A stretch of 64,000 nucleotides of DNA from Lachnoclostridium sp. Marseille-P6806 (GCF_900625025.1 NZ_LR130574.1:496001-560000), one strand, 5' to 3'. Shown: positions 44,831-53,468, counted from the stretch's first letter. Notes: generated by a model not told the origin, from the letters alone. Numbers and translations: made by a program.

Positions 44831-46272
44831 ATCTGTCCTATCGTCGCCGTGACCGTGATCTCCTCATAGCCGCCGGACATGCTCATGCGCAGGAGCTTCA
44901 CGCGGACGGCGCTCCCCGGAGAGGCCGAGAGCACCGCGGCGCACAGTCCTCCGTAATCATTGATCTCCGTCCCGGCGAACATGGTAATGATATCGCCGCT
45001 CTGAATGCCGGCCTCCATCGCGGGGGAATCCATTTCCGTCCGGCGGACATACGCTCCGTAGGGAATATCCTGCTCCTCATGCGCCGCCTGCGTGACGTCA
45101 CTCCCGTGCACGCCGAAATAGCTGCGTTTCTCCCCGTTGGACAGCTTTTCGATGAGCGGCTTAAGCTCCGTGATCCCGATCGCGCTCAGCATGTTGCGCA
45201 TATCGGCCGGGTTATAGCCGGTATCGGTGATCCCCACGACCTTGCCTCCCAGATCGATCAGGACGCCCGACGAGGCCGTGCTCCCGTAGATGTCCGTGGT
45301 GAAAAGACGGAGCTTCGTGTCCGTGATATCCGGATTCGGCGCGTTTCCCGTGATGATGCCGCAGCTGATGGTGCCCGGCTGCCCATTCGGCGCCCCGATG
45401 GAAATAACCGGCGTCCCGGAGAGGTCCGAGGCCGCAGAGCTCCCGAGAGAACAGGCCCCGATCGAGGAAAGCGTCTCCTGAGAGAGCTCCGCATTCTTCA
45501 CTCCGAGCACCACAAGGCCACACAGGCTGTCCTCCGCCACAGGCTCCGCCGTATGCTGCGAGCCGTCGCAAAAGGTGACCCGTATCCGGTCTGTCCCCTT
45601 GACCGCTTTCAGCGGACACAGAATGAGCTGCTTTTCGCCGTTGTCCGCAAGAATCACCCCGGAGACTCTGCCGGAGGTCTCGTAGGCGTCATTGAACCAG
45701 TCGTAATCCGAGGTGATGCCGGTGACGACCACCACGGATTTTTCCGCCTCGCCCGCAATGCTTTTCAGAAGATTGTAGGTTCTTGTGTAATCCGATATTT
45801 CCGTGGAGCGCTCCGTGAGAATCTGCCTCACCAGCGCCTCCACCTGCGAGACATCGACCGAATTGGCCGCCTGCTGCGCCGCCACCGCGGACGCGGCGGC
45901 CTGCGCGGCTTCGTTCGCCACGCTCGAGGCAAATTCCGAATCGTCCGCGATCATGTCCTCCGGCTTCATCTCCTCCCGCTGCGTCTCCTCGGGAAAGGAA
46001 ATCGTGCGCACCGTGCTCTTCGGGCTCATCAGATTGCTGAAAAACGGCTCAAGGAGAAGAAAGACCATACAGGCGATCGCGCCGAACAGAACCGCCATGC
46101 AGGCCGTGATCGCCGTCCGGCGGGCGAGCTTTTTCCGGTTCAGAGGTCTTTGCTTGATCTTCTCATAGATAAAGTCCGTATCGACGACGCCGCTCTCACC
46201 CGCCGGTTCTGTCCCCGTCTCCGGCGCCGCGCCGGTTTCCTCCGGACGTCTTACGCTTTCATCCGCATCCAT
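44827..46272 (-). CDS. HtrA-like trypsin-fold PDZ protein with degenerate active site
   Basis: 481 residues: cytoplasmic N-terminus, one transmembrane helix (about 52-75), an Ala/Gln-rich stalk, trypsin-like domain (about 165-370) and PDZ domain (about 380-481). The normal NHV histidine region reads LILCPLKAVKG and the aspartate region reads CGLVVLGV, so His and Asp appear lost. The serine loop GNSGGP is TASSGVL. Probably a non-proteolytic S1C homologue anchored outside the cell. Promoter at 46370-46398; the 18-base repeats lie in its leader. Confidence 0.82.
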   Translation of the reverse strand: MDADESVRRPEETGAAPETGTEPAGESGVVDTDFIYEKIKQRPLNRKKLARRTAITACMAVLFGAIACMVFLLLEPFFSNLMSPKSTVRTISFPEETQREEMKPEDMIADDSEFASSVANEAAQAAASAVAAQQAANSVDVSQVEALVRQILTERSTEISDYTRTYNLLKSIAGEAEKSVVVVTGITSDYDWFNDAYETSGRVSGVILADNGEKQLILCPLKAVKGTDRIRVTFCDGSQHTAEPVAEDSLCGLVVLGVKNAELSQETLSSIGACSLGSSAASDLSGTPVISIGAPNGQPGTISCGIITGNAPNPDITDTKLRLFTTDIYGSTASSGVLIDLGGKVVGITDTGYNPADMRNMLSAIGITELKPLIEKLSNGEKRSYFGVHGSDVTQAAHEEQDIPYGAYVRRTEMDSPAMEAGIQSGDIITMFAGTEINDYGGLCAAVLSASPGSAVRVKLLRMSMSGGYEEITVTATIGQI

Positions 46273-46285
46273 AGACCTGTTCTCC

Positions 46286-46362
46286 TGTATTCGGGCCCTG
46301 TCCTATATGCGGGCACTTTTCCGTATTCGAGCATTTTTCTGTATTCAGAATTTCCGACAGCT
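46286..46362 (-). repeat. 18-base tandem repeat in the leader of the HtrA-like gene
   Basis: Minus strand: four units around YCYGAATACRGAAAARTG, three of 18 bases and one of 19. The last unit contributes the AGGAGAACAG ribosome binding site of the gene at 46272. Units diverge at about a third of positions. Confidence 0.6.
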
Positions 46363-46369
46363 TGATTCT

Positions 46370-46398
46370 ATCATATCCGCCAAACGGCGCCATGACAA
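46370..46398 (-). promoter_or_regulatory. Promoter of the HtrA-like/mutS2 transcript
   Basis: Minus strand: TTGTCA, 17 bases, TATGAT. It places the 18-base tandem repeats in the 5' untranslated region. Confidence 0.8.
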
Positions 46399-46772
46399 AC
46401 TTTACAAAGGACGAAAGCAGACCGTGAAACGGGCTTCTGACAGCCAAATGCCCCGCCGCAGAGCAGCGGGGCATTTGGCCTGATTTCCTGAATATCCGAT
46501 CTGCCGAAGATGTTCCGGAAGCCAAACGCATCTAACAATTTGCAAACATGAGAAGCAGTTTTAGATGTGAATTCCTTTTCAATGTTCGCTTTTTGCTCCT
46601 CAATGTTCGCTTTTTCTGTTGCCGTGTCTAATTTGATACAACATAACGGCAGCCTATTTCTACCCCTTAACGATGAACACCCCCGTGTGCATTTTTGCAC
46701 ATCCCTGCAAACGTGTCCATATGCACCGTTACGGAGTAAGGGATTCGGTTTTAGGGCTGTTTGTGCGTACAT
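46371..46772 (-). pseudogene. Chimeric ORF ending in a Fic-protein C-terminal remnant
   Basis: Open frame of 133 codons behind AAGGAG (ATG at 46772). The first 50 residues (MYAQTALKPNPLL...) match nothing recognised. Residues from about 52 on (46482-46619) read KANIEEQKANIEKEFTSKT and LLDAFGFRNIFGRSDIQEI, the helix-turn-helix tail typical of Fic family proteins. The homology stops at QEI, where a 14-base-pair palindrome begins, and the rest is unrelated. Likely a decayed fragment. Confidence 0.45.
46443..46479. repeat. Perfect 14-base-pair palindrome with 9-base loop
   Basis: Arms GCCAAATGCCCCGC and GCGGGGCATTTGGC. There is no T run on either side at the usual distance. It sits exactly where Fic homology ends and upstream of the HtrA-like promoter. 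It could be a terminator for the AT-rich island or a scar of an inserted element. Confidence 0.7.
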
Positions 46773-46806
46773 TTCATTCTCCTTGTGAAACTGGAATTGA
46801 TCAGTC

Positions 46807-47120
46807 TCATTTGGCTTTCTTTGGTTTCTTTTCGAGCAGTTCTGCATACATACCTTCCAGTAATTCTGCAATTAAATCTGTATCCTCAAATCTGTCGAAT
46901 ACGTGCATCCGTGTTTTTGAGTCTTCATACGGATAACGCAGTTCGGAATCTGCAAGTAGCCTGTCCGATGTAGGTGTTCTCTTCAAAAAAGTTCATTATC
47001 GCAAATGTCACCTATCAGCTTACCATTGAGGTATACAAGATATCCGCCCATCATGGATTTTATGACAATATCACCGGCTGCGGAAAAAGCCTCACGAACG
47101 TATTCGTTAAATTCATTCAC
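46807..47120 (-). pseudogene. TfoX/Sxy N-terminal domain protein, single frameshift
   Basis: GTG at 47120 behind GGGGGT gives VNEFNEYVREAFSAAGDIV and MMGGYLVYLNGKLIGDICDN, the TfoX N-terminal fold. The frame breaks at a run of six T (about 46985-46990, minus strand). One extra T restores RTPTSDRLLADSELRYPYE, TRMHVFDRFEDTDL and a normal end at 46807. Intact length would be about 104 residues. It overlaps the GNAT stop. Sequencing error or phase variation at the homopolymer are alternatives. Confidence 0.75.
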
Positions 47121-48129
47121 TGTGATTACCCCCACAACTCCCGATTTGCTTCCACGAAAGCCAATCTTCCTTCGTTATCAGGCTCACATGACCTGTCTTT
47201 TTTTCGTGCATCAACGGAACATCCATATTCTCCGATTTCCACTGATACTTGAATCCGCATTTTTCCTGAACGCGCTTGGACTTGGTATTGCCTTCGTAAT
47301 AGCCGATCCAGACCTTCTGCATACCACAGTCCTCAAAAGCATGACAGGGCATTTCCTTCACGGCTTCCGGCATAATGCCCTGACCCCAGAACGGTTTTCC
47401 GAGCCAGTAGCCCATCTCGCATTCGTCATCCCGGTCGGTCATATCGGTATGCCCGTTCAGCTTCAGTTCTATTGCCCCAATAGCCTTTCCGTCTTCTTTC
47501 AGGCAGACAGCATAAGCCTCTTTGCCGTTGAAGACATTTTTTATCACATCCAGACTTTCATCTAAACTCTGATGTGCCGGCCACCCTGCAATCGGACCCA
47601 CATCGGGATCACTGGCATATTTGTATAAATCCTCTGCATCGCTTTCTTCCCAGCGGCGCAGGATTAAGCGCTCTGTTTCAAGCGTTTTTTCTATAAACAA
47701 CTCCATATCCATACAGTTCCAAGTGCCTATCGGCATCTCGCATTCCCTCTTGGCATACTTCGTAAATCCTACTGCTTCATAACAATGTCTCGCACTCTCA
47801 TTATTCTCAAATACACCCAAATCAATCCTTGAAGTAGCAAGGTGTTCTCTTACATACCTTATCCCAAGCCTGAGTAATTCTCTTCCGTATCCTTTTCCTC
47901 TGAGCAAAGGATCGACTATAACAAAACCACGTCCTGATTCAATTTGAGGTGCATAGTTTCCGTTTATGTCATCCCCCGTAAGCGGATACTTATTAAATCT
48001 GTCGGCAGACCACTTATATAATTCATCTTCTGATTGAAGCCACCCCGCTATAATCGGCGCATCTTCTTTTTTGAAATTTCTCAGTATCATTTGTTTAAAC
48101 TCGCAAGCTATTTTATGGAGACTATCCAT
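47113..48129 (-). CDS. Tandem GNAT acetyltransferase fusion, first domain internally deleted
   Basis: 338 residues. The second domain (about 150-325) is a complete RimJ-type GNAT (ETERLILRRWEESDAEDLYKY, GYWLGKPFWGQGIMPEAV). The first has the N-terminal half up to QIESGR and then jumps in frame to GFVIVDPLLRGKGYGRELL, missing about 25-30 residues that normally form the central strands. The start at 48129 has GAGGG upstream; 48090 (MILRNFKKED) is the alternative. It overlaps the NUDIX stop. AT-richer than the flanking chromosome. Confidence 0.75.
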   Translation of the reverse strand: MDSLHKIACEFKQMILRNFKKEDAPIIAGWLQSEDELYKWSADRFNKYPLTGDDINGNYAPQIESGRGFVIVDPLLRGKGYGRELLRLGIRYVREHLATSRIDLGVFENNESARHCYEAVGFTKYAKRECEMPIGTWNCMDMELFIEKTLETERLILRRWEESDAEDLYKYASDPDVGPIAGWPAHQSLDESLDVIKNVFNGKEAYAVCLKEDGKAIGAIELKLNGHTDMTDRDDECEMGYWLGKPFWGQGIMPEAVKEMPCHAFEDCGMQKVWIGYYEGNTKSKRVQEKCGFKYQWKSENMDVPLMHEKKTGHVSLITKEDWLSWKQIGSCGGNHSE

Positions 48130-48512
48130 GTACCCTCATCGACTATGTACTGAAATTCCGTCAGAACCGGATCGCTTATTACCCGCATCAAGTCTTCAAA
48201 ATCATCGACCGTATTTATCTCTAACAGGCGATTGCTTTCCACCCATTCCATCTGTCCCTCGTCAGAAGATACGACCATCCCATTAAATTCGGTAGTCTTG
48301 AACAGAAGAACAACATACCGTCCGTCCTTGATTGGAAATTGCTTCACGCCAACAAGACGAGGATTCTTTATGTCTAACCCTGTTTCTTCTTTCATTTCAC
48401 GGGTAACCGCATCAACGAAAGATTCTCCCGGTTCCATATGACCGCCCGGGAGCGTATATCCCTGCCAGTCATTTTTACTCGCACACCATGATATATTCTT
48501 CGGCGTTCTCAT
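48108..48512 (-). CDS. NUDIX hydrolase, N-terminally truncated
   Basis: 134 residues. The Nudix box is clear: GGHMEPGESFVDAVTREMKEETGL (shown in parts as GGHMEPGESF and REMKEETGL). The C-terminus has SSDEGQMEWVE as in 8-oxo-dGTP-type family members. The first strand of the fold is replaced by MRTPKNISWCASKND, which arises from an overlapping unrelated frame, and no ribosome binding site precedes the ATG. Probably a 5'-truncated copy, expression doubtful. Confidence 0.65.
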   Translation of the reverse strand: MRTPKNISWCASKNDWQGYTLPGGHMEPGESFVDAVTREMKEETGLDIKNPRLVGVKQFPIKDGRYVVLLFKTTEFNGMVVSSDEGQMEWVESNRLLEINTVDDFEDLMRVISDPVLTEFQYIVDEGTWIVSIK

Positions 48513-48567
48513 CCACGGTCTTGAACCCGAGCTTGTCGGGATGCGCAGGGTTCACTTTCTCAAACAT
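48475..48567 (-). CDS. Short chimeric ORF (30 residues)
   Basis: ATG at 48567 with AGAAAGGA upstream. Begins MFEKVNPAHPDK, which resembles the start of some clostridial S-adenosylmethionine synthetases. It continues as LGFKTVDENAEEYIMVCE, which resembles the last strand of a GNAT. It overlaps the NUDIX start in another frame. It looks like a junction of two fragments, not a functional gene. Confidence 0.3.
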   Translation of the reverse strand: MFEKVNPAHPDKLGFKTVDENAEEYIMVCE

Positions 48568-48816
48568 CGTTCATTTCCTTTCTGACTCTTAGGAAGGGGA
48601 TTCAGCGATATTCTATGCTATTGACAAATGCGCCACGCACAAAGGCTATGCAGGCGTTTTTCCTATAAATCGTTATGTAGTCCGTATTATTCCGGGAACA
48701 CCTTCCTTTTTTATCCCCCCACCTTATAACTTCCACTTTATAATAGGATAATAGGAAAATAATAACAGATAATTAGGAAAGAATGCAGAAACGCACACGG
48801 AAAGGAGGCTCCACTC
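48568..48816. other. AT-rich intergenic region upstream of ogt
   Basis: No gene seen. TATAAT-like sequences occur near 48738 on the plus strand and could serve ogt. The region ends the AT-rich island: GC content rises sharply from the ogt ribosome binding site onward. Confidence 0.35.
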
Positions 48817-49320
48817 ATGGACTATATCAGCCGTTACCGGTCGCCGCTCGGCGCGATCACCCTCGCGAGCGACGGCAACTCGCTCACCGGACTATGGTTT
48901 GACGGACAAAAATACTTTGCCGCCGATCTGGCGGACGGCGCTGCTGCCAAAGAGCTCCCGGTCTTTACGCAGACCGCCCGCTGGCTCGATATCTACTTCC
49001 GCGGGGAGAAACCAGACTTCACGCCGCCCCTCCTCCTGCGCGGGACGGCGTTCCGCCGCGAGGTCTGGTCGCGCCTGCTCGCCATCCCCTACGGACAGAC
49101 AAGCTGCTACCGTGATATCGCCGCCGCTCTCCCCCGCGAAAAAAATATGCCCCCCGCATCCGCCCGGGCTGTGGGCGGCGCAGTGGGGCATAATCCCATC
49201 TCCATCATCGTCCCCTGCCACCGGGTCATCGGGGCGGACGGGTCGCTGACCGGCTATGCCGGAGGGCTGGAGCGGAAGCGCTTCCTGCTGGCGCTTGAAA
49301 ATCCCCCCGTCGACTCTTGA
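48817..49320 (+). CDS. ogt: Methylated-DNA-[protein]-cysteine S-methyltransferase
   Basis: 167 residues, direct repair of O6-alkylguanine. Active-site motif VPCHRVIG with Cys 134, plus PYGQTSCYRDIAAAL and GGLERKRFLLALE. AAAGGAGG precedes the ATG. Single gene, convergent with uxaC. Confidence 0.94.
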   Translation: MDYISRYRSPLGAITLASDGNSLTGLWFDGQKYFAADLADGAAAKELPVFTQTARWLDIYFRGEKPDFTPPLLLRGTAFRREVWSRLLAIPYGQTSCYRDIAAALPREKNMPPASARAVGGAVGHNPISIIVPCHRVIGADGSLTGYAGGLERKRFLLALENPPVDS

Positions 49321-49337
49321 AAAAGCAAATTTTTCAA
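49317..49337. terminator. Short inverted repeat between ogt and uxaC
   Basis: TTGAAAAA-GCAAA-TTTTTCAA, eight perfect base pairs starting in the ogt stop codon. It is AT-only in the upper stem, so a weak bidirectional terminator at best. Confidence 0.4.
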
Positions 49338-49352
49338 TATTGACGCGGCGCC

Positions 49353-50750
49353 TCAGAAGCCGAAATACCGCTTTGCATTCCGGTACGAAATCCCCTCCAC
49401 GAGCTTCCGCAGCAGCCGTTCGTCATTGGGGTACTCCCCGTTTTCCACCAGTCTGCCGATGAAGCCGCACAGGATACGGCGGAAATATTCGTGCCTTGTG
49501 TAGGACAGAAAGCTCCTCGAATCCGTGAGCATCCCGATGAAATTGCCGAGGAGCCCCAAATTGGCGAGAGAGGTCATATGCGCCTCCATGCCGACCCGAT
49601 GATCGTTGAACCACCACGCCGAGCCGTGCTGGAGCTTGCCTACGGCGCTGTCGTCCTGAAAGCAGCCGATGATCGTATCGATCACGGCGTTGTCCGCAGG
49701 GTTCAGGGAATAGACGATGGTCTTCGGAAGAGAGCTTTTCTCCGCCAGCGCATCAAGATACCGCCCCAGCTCTGCGGCAGAGCTCTGATCCCCGATGGCG
49801 TCGGCCCCGGCGTCCGGCCCCAGCGCCTCAAAAAGCCTGCGGTTCAGATTCCGCTGCACGCCATAGTGGAGCTGCATCACCCAGTTCCGCTGCGCATATT
49901 CCTCTCCCAGCGCCAGCATGAGGACCGTCCGGAACTTTCTGCGCTCACACCCGGAAAGCGTCTCTCCGGCCAGCCTCTTCCGGAAGATCCGATCCGCCTC
50001 CTCAAACGAGGCCGGCTCATACACGACGCCCGCAAGGCCGTGATCGGAAATGCTGCAGCCGTTGTCCGCAAAAAACCGGAGCCTTGCCCGCAGCGCCTCA
50101 AGGAGCTCCGCAAAGCCCTCTATCCTCACGCCGCTGACCTCGGAGAGCTTCTTCATATAGTCTGCATAATCCGCTTTCTCGATGTCGATCGCCCGGTCCG
50201 GACGCCACGCGGGGAGCACTCTTACGGAAAAGTCCTCCTCCCGGAGCTTACGGTGATATTCCAGACTGTCCGCCGGGTCGTCGGTGGTGCAAAGAAGCTC
50301 TACGTGCGAGCTCCTGATCAGGCCTCTCGCCGACATCTCCGGGGAGCGAAGCTTTTCATTGCAGAGCTCCCATACCTCCCGGGCGTTATCCTCGCAGAGC
50401 TGTCCCCCGAAGCCGAAATACCGCTTCAGCTCCAGATGGCTCCAGTGATACAAGGGATTCCCCACCGCCGCCTCCAGCGTCTTTGCCCAGCAGCGGAATT
50501 TTTCAAAATCATCTCCGTTTCCGGTGATAAAGCGCTCCGGCGTCCCGTTCGCGCGCATCTGACGCCACTTGTAGTGATCCGCTCCCAGCCACAGCTCCGT
50601 GATGCTGCCGAAGCGCACATCCTCATAAATCTCCTGCGGGGAGAGGTGGCAGTGGTAATCAATGATCGGCATGTCTTTCGCGTAAGCATCATACAGGCGC
50701 TTCGCGGTTTCCGTATCAAGAAGAAAATCTTCCCCCATAAACTCTTTCAT
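49353..50750 (-). CDS. uxaC: Glucuronate isomerase
   Basis: 465 residues from ATG 50750 (MKEFMGEDFLLDTETAKRLY). Amidohydrolase-fold uronate isomerase with metal/substrate motif IDYHCHLSPQEI and C-terminal DSRSFLSYTRHEYFRRILCG. It converts D-glucuronate to D-fructuronate (and galacturonate to tagaturonate). It follows uxuB closely. The in-frame ATG at 50762 sits too close to its GGAGG. Confidence 0.95.
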   Translation of the reverse strand: MKEFMGEDFLLDTETAKRLYDAYAKDMPIIDYHCHLSPQEIYEDVRFGSITELWLGADHYKWRQMRANGTPERFITGNGDDFEKFRCWAKTLEAAVGNPLYHWSHLELKRYFGFGGQLCEDNAREVWELCNEKLRSPEMSARGLIRSSHVELLCTTDDPADSLEYHRKLREEDFSVRVLPAWRPDRAIDIEKADYADYMKKLSEVSGVRIEGFAELLEALRARLRFFADNGCSISDHGLAGVVYEPASFEEADRIFRKRLAGETLSGCERRKFRTVLMLALGEEYAQRNWVMQLHYGVQRNLNRRLFEALGPDAGADAIGDQSSAAELGRYLDALAEKSSLPKTIVYSLNPADNAVIDTIIGCFQDDSAVGKLQHGSAWWFNDHRVGMEAHMTSLANLGLLGNFIGMLTDSRSFLSYTRHEYFRRILCGFIGRLVENGEYPNDERLLRKLVEGISYRNAKRYFGF

Positions 50751-50754
50751 CGCT

Positions 50755-52359
50755 TCACGCATACCTCCGCAGCGTCTCCCGGACCGCATGTACGCCGGCC
50801 GTCAGCTCCTCCAGATAACCGAGCACCCGCTCCGCCAGCCCGTACTCCCAGAGATCCACGCCGAAAACAGAGGCATCGGCCAGCAGGGGCCGGAGCGGCT
50901 CGGGGTCAAAGCGCTCTCCCAGCTTCAGGCCGGACACATAGTCCAGAATATCCGGAACCATCGGATCGGGACTCAACGCAAACGTCTCCCCCTCATCGTC
51001 CACCGCCATGAGATAGCGGAGCCAGCCCGCAAAAACCAGCGGGATTTTCCGGAGGAGCGCCGGGTCTCTCCCGGTCTTCCTATAATTTTTGAGGGTTTCC
51101 CCGAAACGGATGGCGAGCTTCTGCGAGGTATCCGAGGCGATCCTCTGCGGCGTGTCCGGCATGAACGGATTGGGAAGCCGGACGTTCAGCACCGTGTCAA
51201 GAAACGTTCCGGGATCCAGCACTCCGGGGTCCGTGACCACTGGGAGCCCCTCCGCACGGCCGATGTCGCGCACGAGGCTCACGAGCTCCGCATCCCTCAT
51301 CTCCTCGCTGATTCTGGTATAGCCCAGAAGACAGCCGAAGACAGCCAGCGCGGTATGCAGCGGATTCAGGCAGGTGCAGACCTTCATCTGCTCCACCTTG
51401 TCCACCGTCTCCCTGTCCGTGAACAGGATGCCCGCTCTCTCGAGCGCCGGCCGCCCGTTCGGAAACGCATCCTCGATCACAAGATATTCCGTCTCCTCCG
51501 CGTTGACAAAGGGCGCCACATACGTGTTTTTGGATGTGATCACGGGTTCCAGCTCCTCCAGCCCGTCCCGCTTCAGAAGCTCCTCCACGGAGGCATCCGG
51601 ACGGGGCGTGATCTTGTCGATCATGCTCCACGGAAAAGAGACTTTCGTCCGGTCACTGACATAGGCGGCAAAGCCGGCCTTTGCCCTGCCGTTCCTCTCC
51701 CACGCCTCCGCAAAGGCGCTCATGGCGGCGTGCAGCCTGTCTCCGTTATGAGAGCAGTTATCCGTGGACACCATGGCGACCGGCTTTGCTCCCGCGAGGA
51801 AGCGCTCGTACAGGAGCGCCGCCACCTTGCCTATGTAGCTCTCCGGTCTGCCCGGCCCGTTCTGAAAATCCGCCTGTACCGCGGGCTGCGTCTCCCGGGC
51901 CGCGTTCACAAGCAGGTAACCCTTTTCTGTGATGGTAAAGCTGCACAGCTGCAGGGAATCCTTCCGGAAGATTTCCCTCAAATGACCGAATTCTGCAGCA
52001 TTTCCGCTGTCGAGAATACAGGACTCGGCGATGGAACCCACCACGGTCCGTTCGATGCTTCCGTCGCTCTTTAATGTCACCAGAATGGAGTAATTGTCAT
52101 TCGGCCGGTACTCCTTTTCAATAATTTCGTAATCAAAGCCCTCCGCCACGATGATGCCTCTGTCCATGATGCCCTCGTTCAGAAGCTTCTGCGCGGCGGC
52201 GGCATGAAACGCCCGGAAGATATTCCCTGCTCCGAAATGCACCCACACCGGATTCTCTTTCGTCTCCTCGATCATCTTCGCCCGGTCAAACTTCGGCAGC
52301 GCATAGCCCCTGCTCTCCCAAATCTCCCGGTTTCTCAGTCCGTTTTCATTCAGCTTCAT
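50755..52359 (-). CDS. uxuB: Fructuronate reductase (mannitol dehydrogenase family)
   Basis: 534 residues, polyol-specific long-chain dehydrogenase family. Contains WVHFGAGNIFRAFHAA (NAD-binding) and the catalytic-region KVEQMKVCTCLNPLHTALAV. NADH reduction of fructuronate to mannonate is assigned from the position between uxuA and uxaC. A tagaturonate or other polyol specificity is less likely. The start lies 14 bases inside uxuA. Confidence 0.9.
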   Translation of the reverse strand: MKLNENGLRNREIWESRGYALPKFDRAKMIEETKENPVWVHFGAGNIFRAFHAAAAQKLLNEGIMDRGIIVAEGFDYEIIEKEYRPNDNYSILVTLKSDGSIERTVVGSIAESCILDSGNAAEFGHLREIFRKDSLQLCSFTITEKGYLLVNAARETQPAVQADFQNGPGRPESYIGKVAALLYERFLAGAKPVAMVSTDNCSHNGDRLHAAMSAFAEAWERNGRAKAGFAAYVSDRTKVSFPWSMIDKITPRPDASVEELLKRDGLEELEPVITSKNTYVAPFVNAEETEYLVIEDAFPNGRPALERAGILFTDRETVDKVEQMKVCTCLNPLHTALAVFGCLLGYTRISEEMRDAELVSLVRDIGRAEGLPVVTDPGVLDPGTFLDTVLNVRLPNPFMPDTPQRIASDTSQKLAIRFGETLKNYRKTGRDPALLRKIPLVFAGWLRYLMAVDDEGETFALSPDPMVPDILDYVSGLKLGERFDPEPLRPLLADASVFGVDLWEYGLAERVLGYLEELTAGVHAVRETLRRYA

Positions 52360-53458
52360 GATGTCCTTCCGCTCTGCCGCCGCACTCCGATCTCCGGCTG
52401 CTCTTGTCGATTGCCTCCCAGAGTCCGTTCAGATACGCCGCGCCCAGCGCCCGGTCGTAGAGACCGTAGCCCGGCATCGCCGTCTCGCCCCAGATCATTC
52501 TGCCGTGATCCGGGCGGATGGGGCCCTCAAAGCCGATATCATACAGGGCTTTCATGATCTCATACATATCGAAGCTCCCGTCCGAGGACAGGTGCGCCGC
52601 CTCCTCAAAGTCATCCGACGAATTGAATTTCAGATTCCTCACATGCGCAAAATGGATTCTTCCTTTCAGGGAACGTATCATATCCGGCAGATCGTTGTTC
52701 CGGTTGGTGCCGTAGGAGCCGGAGCAGAACGTGACGCCGTTGTGGGGATTGTCCACCATGCGGGTCATCCGGAGAATGTTCTCCTTGCTTGTGATGATGC
52801 GGGGAAGACCGAACACGCTCCATGCGGGGTCATCCGGGTGAATCGCCATGTTGATATCATAGCGGTCGCACACCGGCATGATTCTCTCCAGAAAATATTT
52901 CAGATTCTCAAAGAGCTTCTCCTCGTCGATGTCCCGGTACAGCTCGAAGAGCTCCCGCACCCGGGCCATTCTCTCCGGCTCCCAGCCGGGCATGACGGCG
53001 CCGTTCGTGTCCGCGGCGATCGAGGCAAACATCTTCTCCGGGTCCAGCGCATCCACCGCCGCCTGATTATAGGCAAGCACCGTGGAGCCGTCGGGGCGGA
53101 CCCGGGCCAGCTCCGTTCTGGTCCAGTCGAACACCGGCATGAAGTTATAGCACACCAGATGAATGTCCTCCCGGCCCAGCGCCTCAAGGCAGCGGATGTA
53201 GTTGTCGATATACCTGTCTCTGTCCGGCCCGCCGGTCTTGATCTCGTCATGCACGTTGACACTCTCAATGCCTGCGATCCGGAGCCCGTCGGCCTCCACC
53301 TCCTCTTTCAGGGCGTGAATCTCCTCCTGCGTCCAGAGCGCGCCGGGCTGCTTGTCGTAAAGCGTCGTAATCACGCCCGTCACACCGGGAATCTGCCGGA
53401 TCTGCTCCAGACTGACCGTGTCGAACGCAGAGCCGTACCACCGCAATGTCATCTCCAT
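52346..53458 (-). CDS. uxuA: Mannonate dehydratase
   Basis: 370 residues from ATG 53458 (MEMTLRWYGSAFDTVSLEQI). TIM-barrel UxuA family with VCYNFMPVFDWTRTEL, MAIHPDDPAWSVFGLPRI and FCSGSYGTNRNND. It dehydrates D-mannonate to 2-keto-3-deoxygluconate. First gene of uxuA-uxuB-uxaC; divergent from the AraC regulator. Three Shine-Dalgarno-like sequences at 16-base intervals precede it. Confidence 0.95.
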   Translation of the reverse strand: MEMTLRWYGSAFDTVSLEQIRQIPGVTGVITTLYDKQPGALWTQEEIHALKEEVEADGLRIAGIESVNVHDEIKTGGPDRDRYIDNYIRCLEALGREDIHLVCYNFMPVFDWTRTELARVRPDGSTVLAYNQAAVDALDPEKMFASIAADTNGAVMPGWEPERMARVRELFELYRDIDEEKLFENLKYFLERIMPVCDRYDINMAIHPDDPAWSVFGLPRIITSKENILRMTRMVDNPHNGVTFCSGSYGTNRNNDLPDMIRSLKGRIHFAHVRNLKFNSSDDFEEAAHLSSDGSFDMYEIMKALYDIGFEGPIRPDHGRMIWGETAMPGYGLYDRALGAAYLNGLWEAIDKSSRRSECGGRAEGHHEAE

Positions 53459-53468
53459 AATCCCTGTC

